Assembly: GCA_003266065.1 (NCBI GenBank) | Contig: MUZY01000051.1 | Span: 6,237-28,300 of the forward strand | DNA length: 22,064 nt | Origin: Methanosphaera sp. rholeuAM130 | Lineage (GTDB): Archaea > Methanobacteriota > Methanobacteria > Methanobacteriales > Methanobacteriaceae | Reading direction: 5' to 3' | Part shown: positions 15,901 to 21,914 of the stretch, one piece after another | How positions within the stretch are numbered: position 1 is the stretch's first letter | Layout: each line of letters begins with the position of its first letter | Translations under genes and position numbers: made by a program | The notes under the pieces: generated by a model | Database searches by the model: none | What the model was told of the DNA's origin: nothing | Seen by the model: only the letters and a program-made list of their open reading frames with translations

Positions 15901-16113
15901 ATTTGATTGTCCATTGGAATCATTTAAACCATTATTCACGTTTGAAGAATCATTACCCGTATCATCAGGATTAAATTGATTTATATTGGAGGAATCTTTG
16001 CTTTTATTATTATCAACATTTGAATTATCTTGAGCTGATACTGCAGATAATGTGCTTATAAACAGAATAATTAATAATATTAATATTAATGCCCGTTTAT
16101 GAGCCTTTAACAT
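12985..16113 (-). CDS. large Asn/Thr-rich surface adhesin-like protein with a beta-helix
   Basis: A 1042-residue secreted and anchored surface protein. Residues 1-27 are a signal peptide (Lys/Arg start, Leu/Ile core, AVSA cleavage site). Residues 28-122 are an Asn/Asp/Ser-rich linker. Residues about 125-590 are a right-handed parallel beta-helix of NosD type with repeated N-N-x-I and S-I-x-N-x-x-I turns. Residues about 595-945 are a Thr/Asn/Asp/Gln stalk with about 45 N-x-S/T glycosylation sequons. A hydrophobic helix (about 1019-1036) followed by YKRVEV anchors the C-terminus. Such proteins are plentiful in gut Methanosphaera and Methanobrevibacter and are thought to bind host glycans or other cells. 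GGAGGTGA upstream of the ATG is the strongest ribosome-binding site in the window. Confidence 0.92.
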   Translation of the reverse strand: MLKAHKRALILILLIILFISTLSAVSAQDNSNVDNNKSKDSSNINQFNPDDTGNDSSNVNNGLNDSNGQSNANNNQLNDENQGDNQEPSSDEEKPGDDTSPSNYEDGNQITNSDNEDNTMDNNIYYIDLSNYEEYMDYSFEENSIVYITEDIEGLDLFVEQFNVTITGINNPTLKNSRIYVYEEGYSNISNLKFVSDDNSEFLRVINFVGDNNSISNVEFVDYRYEPTDEEYREIFVLGNNTSITNCSFDIRYPSQHRDWRYYGEDCKEIVVLLRGNNNNITNCSISVNESGYYEAPYGMLRGISIYGNNSNASYNKLYLQGTLYCYAISCRGSYNYISYNDIDVVSIRYANGITLEGENAYNIMENNVINLQTFNETIDGRDLVDVSYGIIITENEYHGYTYYIPDSHTIYNVIRNNYIKGNSSHVYGIEQFGGTYTTIENNTIIVEGYTPMGIGLIGKGATITNNYIVARGRTNESGTSADYIKPETTAISLKDGSDNIVANNHLETYNGTSINLRNERRNMITKNEMTVLGNIRYVMGDSKVDGSVFTDNVIEGNPLYSSLNDELVFVKKHTYVDGVIVANSDLESYLATHKQDSNATVQKNDTESGKNENSTDYGNNTSSYSNQTDTNDQPNDNPTDSSTDSTNQTTIGDTNQTIEDTNQTPTTNQSSAANNNDSNTNQTSDDEQKSIIDVIIDKIDEILDTNETIDNTTQNQSTDNNTNEQNNDSTDTNNTKNDTAQENQTQINNTNSTNTDVIIENQTSDIPIDNQTEVPENTTQVIIEEPPSENQTQNPEENITDENNTQDDNSSENNETEEDDTTKNNTQTDNQVTEIIVTNQTANDTTENNTENVTIENQTTDTTQIDTNATANVNDTTDVTKVNTTDKPSLNNTNESQVDTDSPVNKEVTNNTTITNTTVTAEIEVENSTIKNRTNESTGAGDLAPNDGNPSADLEESSSNSQSQPVTLESLMEDIVDESVMESSPTAVGVTQTLSSSNAKVLEVTPKIVSKKMTLDEFKYLAVFMLILMSALILGYKRVEV
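14268..14292 (-). other. boundary between beta-helix and glycosylated stalk
   Basis: Near residue 610 the composition switches from hydrophobic beta-helix turns to almost pure Asn/Thr/Asp/Gln/Glu. A short amphipathic island around residues 690-706 ('SIIDVIIDKIDEILD') interrupts the stalk and may be a contact or dimer site. Confidence 0.4.
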
Positions 16114-16189
16114 GTCCTATTTTCACCTCCCTAGTTTAATTTAAAAAAAATTCTACATTAATAAAATACGATTCAACAATATATTTATT
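16114..16189 (-). promoter_or_regulatory. promoter and strong ribosome-binding site of the adhesin gene
   Basis: On the minus strand aaatatattg (about 16179-16188) is the likely TATA box, about 70 bases before the ATG. CAATA/TATTG arms flank it. GGAGGTGA (16124-16131) is a full-length Shine-Dalgarno match. Confidence 0.5.
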
Positions 16190-16384
16190 GAATAAAAAAT
16201 ACTTTATTAACATGGGTAATATTATGTTTTTACAAATATATAACATTGATTGTATTTTTCACTATGAAAACTGGAAGAAGATACTAAAAAAAAGTTTATT
16301 TGATAAAAAAATTAAAAATAATTTATTTTCGATAACGATAATATTTAAATTAACTTTAATCGAAAATAAAAAAATAAGTAAAAA

Positions 16385-16582
16385 TTATTGAATAGCATTT
16401 TCAGCTTCAACAAAATATTTATATAGATCTTCATCAGAGAGAGCTTTAACTTCATCCAATGTATATTCATCTTTTAAAGTTTTAACACATACCGTTAAAG
16501 CATCAATATTGTCGAATTCATACAATATCTTAATAAACTCGGATAAGGATAACTCTTTCTGTGTATTTAATTCACAAACCAT
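16385..16582 (-). CDS. small acidic protein of unknown function
   Basis: A 65-residue soluble protein of three to four amphipathic helices ('LSEFIKILYEF', 'DALTVCVKTLKDEY', 'TLDEVKALSDEDLYKYFVEAE'). The last helix pair resembles the small helical adaptor folds common in archaeal hypothetical proteins, but I cannot name a family. Two Cys (3 and 32) are present. GTGAT lies four bases before the ATG on the minus strand. T7 after the stop (16368-16374) ends transcription before the adhesin promoter. It is divergent from the 246-residue gene. Confidence 0.55.
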   Translation of the reverse strand: MVCELNTQKELSLSEFIKILYEFDNIDALTVCVKTLKDEYTLDEVKALSDEDLYKYFVEAENAIQ

Positions 16583-16696
16583 AATATCACTATTATGATA
16601 TTGGAACTTAGATATTTATAATCTTTTCTTTGCCAAAAAAAATAAAAGCATAAAAAGATATAAACTAATGTATATTAGAATAAAAAGGGTAATTAG

Positions 16697-17437
16697 ATGA
16701 GTGTAAAGTTACTGAGTAAACAGAAAGCAATCGAAAGACTGGAATACATTAAAAATTTAAATTATACGGATGAGGAATACGTTAGAAATATGAGAAAACA
16801 TATGTTAAAACACAGACAAAATGCTAACGGACTATTGAACATCAGACTTCCCGCACAACAGGAATTAATTATGTTCGAGTCATATGGTTTTAAAAATCTA
16901 AAAAACTATGCAATTGACGTACTGGAACAAAATATCGAATATTGCAATGTTCTTGAATGTGAAAACCATGACGAAATGATAAACAAGACAATAGAATATC
17001 TGGAAAAGAGCAATAACCTGGAGTACATGCTTTCACTAAAGCCATTCAGTACCAAAAACGATAACGTATGGTATATACCTGTCGATAGATTGATCAATTG
17101 GATAGATTGTTATATGATACAAAAAGAAGTATTCTTCAATTATTCCACAAAAGATAAGGCATATCTCTTTGTTCCAAATTACTTTACGGACAATGTTCTT
17201 TTAATGACAGTTGCTACCGACAATAGTGAAGAAAACTACAACGAAGATATTGATGAAATATTAAACGTCTATGACAAACTGGTAAATGCTATAAGCAATA
17301 TATTAAGACAATTGCCGATGGATAGAAATATCGATAACTTATTTACCATTAGCGATGAGAAATTAAAAAGCAATGCCCAATATATTCAAAGATTATCAGC
17401 AGAATACATGGAATTTATTGAAAAAGAGTTGAATTAA
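16697..17437 (+). CDS. protein of unknown function next to the radical SAM gene
   Basis: A 246-residue soluble protein without a recognised domain. The N-terminal 110 residues are charged helices ('KQKAIERLEYIKNL', 'YVRNMRKHMLKHRQNANG'). The middle (about 120-180) contains beta strands with Trp/Tyr-rich segments ('VWYIPVDRLINWIDCYMI', 'KAYLFVPNYF'), and the C-terminus is again helical ('YIQRLSAEYMEFIEKEL'). It converges on the radical SAM gene with only 26 bases between the stops, so it is not in that operon. A GGGTAATTAG stretch before the ATG is a weak ribosome-binding site. Confidence 0.6.
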   Translation: MSVKLLSKQKAIERLEYIKNLNYTDEEYVRNMRKHMLKHRQNANGLLNIRLPAQQELIMFESYGFKNLKNYAIDVLEQNIEYCNVLECENHDEMINKTIEYLEKSNNLEYMLSLKPFSTKNDNVWYIPVDRLINWIDCYMIQKEVFFNYSTKDKAYLFVPNYFTDNVLLMTVATDNSEENYNEDIDEILNVYDKLVNAISNILRQLPMDRNIDNLFTISDEKLKSNAQYIQRLSAEYMEFIEKELN

Positions 17438-17463
17438 ATCAAAGCACCGACATCCGATAAAAT

Positions 17464-18060
17464 TTAAATTAGATTGCAATCGGAGAATAATTCCAGTATC
17501 TTTTCATTATCGGCCATCCCATTAACAATTATCCTGCCATTATGACTTAATCTGATTTCTATCTTATTTTTTTTATCGCTTAAATCGTAACCCTCATAGA
17601 TATCTGATAGAAAGTGTACCTCCTGATTTGACGATCCAACCCATAACCTGTCACTGCATCTTTTTTCATAGATAAACTTACCTGCTATGAGAATATCACT
17701 GACACTCAAAAGATTATTCCAGTCATAGGAATTAACAGACTTGATAAAATCATACTCATAACCAGTAAATGTAACTATGGACAAATCATGGCTTTTAAGT
17801 ATTTTTGCCAAGCTGTATAATGATTTGGATTGCAGAAACGGTTCTCCACCGGAAAAGGTAACTCCTTCGATATCATCGTTTTCAAGTATTCGCTTGGCCA
17901 ATGATTCTACATCGTAGACGTCACCGCCATCCAAATCCCAGGTTTGCGGAGAATTGCATTTGTAGCAATGCTTTAGGCATCCCTGAAGGAATATGCAAGT
18001 CCTAATTCCAGGACCTTCGACCCTGGTATTGTGTATTATTTCATTTACATGTAAATTCAC
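17464..18060 (-). CDS. NrdG-like radical SAM activating enzyme
   Basis: A 198-residue compact radical SAM protein of the NrdG/activase type. Cys28-x3-Cys32-x2-Cys35 ('CLKHCYKC') binds the [4Fe-4S] cluster, preceded by 'VEGPGIRTCIFLQG' as in activases. 'FSGGEP' is the SAM-binding GGE motif. Members abstract a hydrogen to install a glycyl radical (NrdG on NrdD) or modify a partner. No glycyl-radical enzyme gene is adjacent, so this is probably not the housekeeping NrdG. It lies 37 bases after the Ycf46-like ATPase gene on the same strand and is likely its operon partner. Translation probably begins at GTG 18060, four bases after AGTGAT; a GTG at 18069 is also in frame. Confidence 0.85.
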   Translation of the reverse strand: MNLHVNEIIHNTRVEGPGIRTCIFLQGCLKHCYKCNSPQTWDLDGGDVYDVESLAKRILENDDIEGVTFSGGEPFLQSKSLYSLAKILKSHDLSIVTFTGYEYDFIKSVNSYDWNNLLSVSDILIAGKFIYEKRCSDRLWVGSSNQEVHFLSDIYEGYDLSDKKNKIEIRLSHNGRIIVNGMADNEKILELFSDCNLI

Positions 18061-18097
18061 AAGAATCACTTACAAAGTTATAGGATAAAAAATATTA

Positions 18098-19771
18098 TTA
18101 GAAGTCCAGAGTTCTTCCACCTCTGGATTCATTGATATCCGTGGAATCAGGCATGTTTGAACCACCATTATCAGGCATGTCCGGTTTTTGGTTGTTATCC
18201 TCACTTTGTTTATATTCCAAGCGGTCATCTTGAGCTGTAGCCGCCACCGCACGTACATTAGCCCATTTTCGAATTGACATTATTTGTTCACTCATGGTAA
18301 CACTAAGAGGTACCGTATTGTTCACGGCATTTTCAAAATCAGCCATAGTAATGCTACGATCTTCAGCAAACGCATCAAATAATCCCATTATAACTATTTG
18401 TTCCAATTCGGCTCCACCAAATCCTTCCGTTAAATTAGCCAAATGATTCAATGACTCATCATTTATTACAAAATCACCTATTACATCCTGTTGTTTAAGT
18501 CTGGATGTCAAATGAACTTTAAAGATTTGTTTTCTTTCATTGAATGTAGGCAAGTCTATGAAAAATATTTCATCAAATCGTCCTTTTCTCATCATCTCCG
18601 AAGGTAACGTTGAGATGTTGTTTGCTGTAGCTACAACAAATACCGGTTTTGTTTTTTCCTGCATCCAACTTAAAAATGTACCGAATACGCGACTGCTCGT
18701 TCCGCTATCCCCACTATTTCCAAGTCCTGAAAATCCCTTTTCTATCTCGTCAATCCAAAGGATACATGGACTTATCGCTTCAGCCATTTTTATTGCTTCC
18801 CTCATATTCGATTCGGTATTTCCAACATACATGTTAAATACCTTTGATACGTCAAACCTAAGTAACGGCAAGTGCCACATGGAACTGATTGACTTTGCTA
18901 TCAAACTTTTACCACATCCGGGTACTCCCGTTAACAGCACTCCCTTAGGTGATGGTAATCCATACCTTTTTGCAGAGTCCAGCCATGATTTGTCCCTTTT
19001 GATTAACCACTTTTTAAGATTTTCCAATCCTCCAACATCATTGATGTTCACTTCAGAATCAATGTATTCCAAGAGGTCATTCTTTTTAATTACCTGACTT
19101 TTCTCTTTTAAAACCAAGTCCACATCACTAGCATCCAACCTATTATTATCCACCATTGCACGTGCAAATGCATTTTCGGCTTCCTGCAACGTCAAACCTA
19201 CCGCTGCTTTGACAAGTGATTCCTTTTGTTTATCAGTTAAATCAACTACAAGATTATTTCCACAATTTGCTGCTATCATTCCATCCAATACTTCCGATAT
19301 TTCTTCCTGTGTTGGAAGACCAAAATCCATTACCGTTACATCCTTTTTCAAATCGTCAGGTATTGCAAAGGTCGGTGACACAAAAATCATATTCTTCGGT
19401 TGCATGCTCTGTTTTAGGTTAGGCATAAGATCCTTGAGAACTCTAACAATATTATAATCAACGCCACCATTTGATTTTTCACAGAACACGTGGAAATCAA
19501 GCAATATGAATATTGCAGGTTCCGTATAATCTCGGATGAAATTTAGTGCCGCCAGCTTTTCAAAGGTATTCTCCTGTATCAGACCATCTTGATTTCTAAA
19601 ACCTTCAGATAATTTCCATATGAAAATATTTCTTACTGTGTGAATTAGCTCTTCAGTAGTTACTATTCTTTTTAATTCATTGATTAAACGTTCTTCCTCA
19701 TAGGTTGTAATGTTTATGTATGGAAATCTTGCCCGTAATAAATCACATAATTCTTTTTCAAACTTAGTCAT
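18098..19771 (-). CDS. Ycf46-type AAA+ ATPase
   Basis: A 557-residue cytoplasmic ATPase that matches Ycf46 of cyanobacteria and plastids along its length. The N-terminal 225 residues are a degenerate AAA-like domain ('ARFPYINITTYEEERL', 'AIFILLDFHVF', 'MIFVSPTFAIPDDLKKDVTVMD' read in parts). The second domain is active. It has 'VGGLENLKKWL' at its start, Walker A GVPGCGKS (282-289), Walker B ILWIDEIEK (337-345), sensor-1 ATAN, and the arginine segment RKGRFDE (395-401). The C-terminal lid carries 'GFGGAELEQ'. A 40-residue acidic tail follows. Such ATPases probably remodel protein complexes; no substrate is established. ATG 19771 fits AAGTGAT with four-base spacing. It is followed by the radical SAM gene. 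Confidence 0.9.
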   Translation of the reverse strand: MTKFEKELCDLLRARFPYINITTYEEERLINELKRIVTTEELIHTVRNIFIWKLSEGFRNQDGLIQENTFEKLAALNFIRDYTEPAIFILLDFHVFCEKSNGGVDYNIVRVLKDLMPNLKQSMQPKNMIFVSPTFAIPDDLKKDVTVMDFGLPTQEEISEVLDGMIAANCGNNLVVDLTDKQKESLVKAAVGLTLQEAENAFARAMVDNNRLDASDVDLVLKEKSQVIKKNDLLEYIDSEVNINDVGGLENLKKWLIKRDKSWLDSAKRYGLPSPKGVLLTGVPGCGKSLIAKSISSMWHLPLLRFDVSKVFNMYVGNTESNMREAIKMAEAISPCILWIDEIEKGFSGLGNSGDSGTSSRVFGTFLSWMQEKTKPVFVVATANNISTLPSEMMRKGRFDEIFFIDLPTFNERKQIFKVHLTSRLKQQDVIGDFVINDESLNHLANLTEGFGGAELEQIVIMGLFDAFAEDRSITMADFENAVNNTVPLSVTMSEQIMSIRKWANVRAVAATAQDDRLEYKQSEDNNQKPDMPDNGGSNMPDSTDINESRGGRTLDF

Positions 19772-19797
19772 CATAATCACTTGTTAATTATTGATTA

Positions 19798-19824
19798 AAG
19801 TTATGTTATAAAAAGTATATAAAG
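19798..19824 (-). promoter_or_regulatory. ycf46 promoter, twin of the DUF2997 promoter
   Basis: On the minus strand CTTTATATAC (19815-19824) is the TATA box, followed by TTTTTATAACATAACTT. The 23 bases at 19798-19820 match 21032-21055 upstream of the DUF2997 gene except for one substitution and one indel, at the same distance from the start codon. Confidence 0.55.
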
Positions 19825-19845
19825 ATATTAACGATTTGGAATAGA

Positions 19846-19887
19846 CTAATCCGTCAATCTTACTTTGATAAATGAATTGACGATTAG
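19846..19887. promoter_or_regulatory. 12-bp inverted repeat upstream of the ycf46 promoter
   Basis: CTAAT-C-CGTCAAT (19846-19858) pairs with ATTGACGATTAG (19876-19887) with a single bulged C and a 17-base spacer. It lies about 20 bases upstream of the TATA box with respect to ycf46, so it is a candidate regulator site. Confidence 0.45.
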
Positions 19888-19988
19888 ATTGATTCAGTAA
19901 TAATAAGAATTTATTAAGGTTTATTTTTAAAATTAAGATTTATATACAGGCATAATTGATAAAAAATTAATATTGAAGAGATTGGGGT

Positions 19989-20028
19989 AAAAAAAGATTA
20001 AAATTTAAAAGATTAATATGCGAACAAT
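19989..20028 (-). terminator. T-tract terminator after the Ycf35-like gene
   Basis: T7 on the minus strand (19989-19995) and T-rich sequence follow the stop codon of the Ycf35-like gene. It separates this unit from the ycf46 unit. Confidence 0.4.
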
Positions 20029-20029
20029 T

Positions 20030-20788
20030 CTAATCCACATTGATTGTCAATACTATGGAATCGTTGGTATCGATTAATTCTGATTCCAATGCGTAATTTT
20101 TTTCTTTGATTTTTTCGAGTACCTTTTCATAAGTGATTTCCTGAATTTTATTTGCATATTCATATGATAAGTTTTTAACGAAGTTTTCGGCTTCCTGACT
20201 GTTATAATCGCCCAGAAATACCACATCATATGTATCATTGTCTGCCTTATTAAATACTATCAATCCCTTAGATTTAAATTCCTCTATTTCTGTTTTTGTA
20301 TTGTATCCCAAAAAGCTGGAATCCATTATTGATTCCATAACTTCCTTATTTTTCATATTGGTAGAAATCCGTAATGTTTTCAATTCCACCTTTTTTACGA
20401 CATCATCTTCAAATGATTCGGTATCATAGGGTATTTCTTCATAAAGGTACATTTGATTTGTTTGCAATAGATATTCCCTATTGAGATTGTTTATAAACAT
20501 TATTGTATCGTTTTTAGGATAATCACCGAAGAAAACAACGGATATATTATTGCTGCCATTTTCCCTGTAAAAAATCATCTGTCCCCTATTTCTATAGTTT
20601 AACAGATCCCGTTTGTTTTTGAACCCCAGAAGTTTATTCTGAAGGATTGACTCTGTAATATCCATATTGGTCATTTGCGTTTGAACCTTAAAATCCACTC
20701 CTTTTGAATCCTTAGAGAGATCTTTCAGGGATATTGCCTTATCAATTCTGTCCATATCCAGTGTCACGGCGGTTAAATGTATGCTCAT
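20030..20788 (-). CDS. Ycf35/DUF1257-like protein with an internal duplication
   Basis: A 252-residue soluble protein. The N-terminus ('MSIHLTAVTLDMDRIDKAI') and the C-terminal 45 residues ('FVKNLSYEYANKIQEI' followed by a final beta hairpin ending LTINVD) resemble Ycf35/DUF1257. The genomic setting, directly after a DUF2997 gene and before ycf46, supports this. Similarity is weak, so treat the family name as tentative. Residues about 36-107 and 141-212 are clearly repeats of each other: shared elements are ESI at 46-48/152-154, LLGF/FLGY, RG/KG, MIF/IVF, VVFFGDY/VVFLGDY and NLNREY/NLSYEY. Usual Ycf35 proteins are about half this length. AGGTGA five bases before the ATG lies inside the end of the DUF2997 gene; the genes are 8 bases apart, so an operon. 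Confidence 0.6.
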   Translation of the reverse strand: MSIHLTAVTLDMDRIDKAISLKDLSKDSKGVDFKVQTQMTNMDITESILQNKLLGFKNKRDLLNYRNRGQMIFYRENGSNNISVVFFGDYPKNDTIMFINNLNREYLLQTNQMYLYEEIPYDTESFEDDVVKKVELKTLRISTNMKNKEVMESIMDSSFLGYNTKTEIEEFKSKGLIVFNKADNDTYDVVFLGDYNSQEAENFVKNLSYEYANKIQEITYEKVLEKIKEKNYALESELIDTNDSIVLTINVD

Positions 20789-20796
20789 ATTTTCAC

Positions 20797-21006
20797 CTAT
20801 CTGTTTAACTCTTTTTCTGACTCATATTCAACAGCTTCTTCTTCCTGTTGATAATATTCTGCGGTATATTCTATATTGACTGATTTTGAATTGGTCAGCT
20901 CTTCAACGATTTTTATATAATCTTCACATTTTTTACCCTTGATACCCTTCGTTTGAGCGTCTATGCTACCGTCTTTTTTAATGGTAATGATTAATTTTTT
21001 TGACAT
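20797..21006 (-). CDS. DUF2997 family protein
   Basis: A 69-residue protein of the DUF2997 family, whose genes are usually beside DUF1257/Ycf35 and Ycf46 genes in cyanobacteria and other bacteria. The conserved pattern is visible: a first strand pair 'LIITIKKDGSIDAQ', the G-x-K-G-x-x-C turn ('GIKGKKC', Cys27), a helix, and 'YTAEYYQ' near the end. The single conserved Cys suggests metal, thioester or partner binding, but no function is established. The last 17 residues are Glu-rich. It is the first gene of a two-gene operon with the Ycf35-like gene, and its promoter closely matches that of the ycf46 unit. Confidence 0.8.
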   Translation of the reverse strand: MSKKLIITIKKDGSIDAQTKGIKGKKCEDYIKIVEELTNSKSVNIEYTAEYYQQEEEAVEYESEKELNR

Positions 21007-21031
21007 GACTTTTCACTATATAGTAGTTTTT

Positions 21032-21058
21032 AAGTTATATTATAAAAAAGTATATTTT
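21032..21058 (-). promoter_or_regulatory. DUF2997-Ycf35-like operon promoter
   Basis: On the minus strand ATATACTTTTTTATAATATAACTT (21032-21055) is almost the same as the ycf46 promoter. Its inner edge is 26 bases before the start codon, against 27 bases for ycf46. Confidence 0.55.
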
Positions 21059-21241
21059 CATCTTCAAATATAAAATTAACAAAGAGATCATATGGGTTAT
21101 AGCAATACGGGAAATTTTCAAGAGAATATATTCATATATAACATGGCAATATTAATTTGAAAAGAAAGACGTGGGAAAAATTCATTTTTGATTAAATTAT
21201 TTATAAAAATAGATTGAATGAATAAAATAATAAGTTTGTTG

Positions 21242-21279
21242 AAAAAAGAGTAAATAAGAGAATAAAACTTAATCTCTTA
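21242..21279 (-). terminator. hairpin over the histone stop codon plus T6
   Basis: TAAGAGA (21255-21261) and TCTCTTA (21273-21279) form a 7-bp stem with the stop codon in the loop. On the minus strand TTTACTCTTTTTT follows (T6 at 21242-21247). Confidence 0.55.
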
Positions 21280-21472
21280 CAGCTAATTCGATATCTTCAG
21301 CTTTAACGGTTTTTCTGCCTGCGTGTTTAGCTAATCTGTTAGCGTCTTCGGAGATTTGTTCTCCGTATTCTTCTAATACTTTAGCTAATGCAGCAGCTGC
21401 ATCGTCACTTACTCTTTGAGCACCAGCGTCTTTTAAAATTCTTTTGATTGGTGCAATTGGTAATTCTGCCAT
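21269..21472 (-). CDS. archaeal histone
   Basis: A 67-residue single histone fold, the archaeal chromatin protein that forms dimers and longer polymers wrapping DNA. It is close to HMfA/HMfB: 'MAELPIAPIKRILKDAGAQR' (helix 1), 'VSDDAAAALAKVLEEYGEQI' (start of helix 2), and 'HAGRKTVKAEDIELAVRD' (loop 2 with the DNA-contacting RKT, and helix 3). The family start is the ATG at 21472; an ATG nine bases upstream is too close to GGAG (about 21484-21487 on the minus strand). No tail is present. It is transcribed alone from a strong BRE/TATA promoter and ends in a hairpin terminator. Confidence 0.97.
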   Translation of the reverse strand: MAELPIAPIKRILKDAGAQRVSDDAAAALAKVLEEYGEQISEDANRLAKHAGRKTVKAEDIELAVRD

Positions 21473-21496
21473 ATTTATCATTTCTCCTATAATTGA

Positions 21497-21540
21497 TTAA
21501 TTATATATTTTTAACTCATTATATATAAAATGTTCGGTTA
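21497..21540 (-). promoter_or_regulatory. histone gene promoter
   Basis: On the minus strand TAACCGAACA (21531-21540) is a BRE and TTTTATATAT (21521-21530) the TATA box, predicting transcription from near 21497 and a leader of about 25 bases. Confidence 0.6.
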
Positions 21541-21914
21541 ATAATTACTGAAATACCAATTTGCAAAAGAATTATTTTTGAATTAATAATTCATTAATAG
21601 ATTATAATGCATATGAAAAAAAAAATTTATGTAATATATTATACTTTGTTTCTTCTATGAATTTTATTACATATGAAAAAATATGAAATAACTTTTCTAT
21701 AAACATGAATCAAGGTTACGGTTATTGGAAAATCCAACCTTGAATTTAATATAGAAAAGTCTTAACCAATAGCATCGAATACCAATATCATCGGACCGAA
21801 TATATGATTAAACATCGGCAGTATCTATAACAAAGATTGAACTGAAAGCTAAAAAAAATTTAAAATAAAATATTAATAGTTAAGATACGACATCAAAATA
21901 TCCTATCGATTGCA
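21541..21914. other. spacer rich in inverted repeats, no clear gene
   Basis: It holds CATATGAAAAAA twice (21610-21621 and 21670-21681), TATGTAATA (21628-21636) / TATTACATA (21665-21673), and a nested hairpin at 21691-21760. A 17-codon minus-strand frame (21762-21815), ending 'GPMILVFDAIG', lies beside the hairpin without a ribosome-binding site. The stretch 21770-21830 is less AT-rich than typical spacers here. It could be an RNA gene, a small mobile-element remnant, or the 3' region of the ABC transporter. Confidence 0.4.
21691..21760. repeat. 70-base nested inverted repeat
   Basis: Outer arms ACTTTTCTATA (21691-21701) and TATAGAAAAGT (21750-21760) are perfect 11-bp complements. Inner arms TCAAGGTT (21710-21717) and AACCTTGA (21736-21743) are perfect 8-bp complements around an 18-base loop. 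An alternative small hairpin, TTGGA-aaa-TCCAA (21725-21737), overlaps the inner stem. The shape suits a structured RNA or the terminal repeats of a tiny transposon remnant. Confidence 0.5.

Noticed and set aside
16188..16391. 67-codon plus-strand frame between the adhesin and the small acidic gene
   Set aside because: It overlaps the adhesin promoter, lacks a ribosome-binding site and is built of Lys/Ile/Asn/Phe codons expected from AT-rich spacer DNA.
18540..19097. 185-codon plus-strand frame opposite the Ycf46-like gene
   Set aside because: It is antisense to highly conserved AAA+ motifs and has no promoter or ribosome-binding site.
21800..21860. Possible C/D-box guide RNA (atgatta ... ctga)
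   Set aside because: The C box is imperfect and no D'/C' pair is present at the right spacing.
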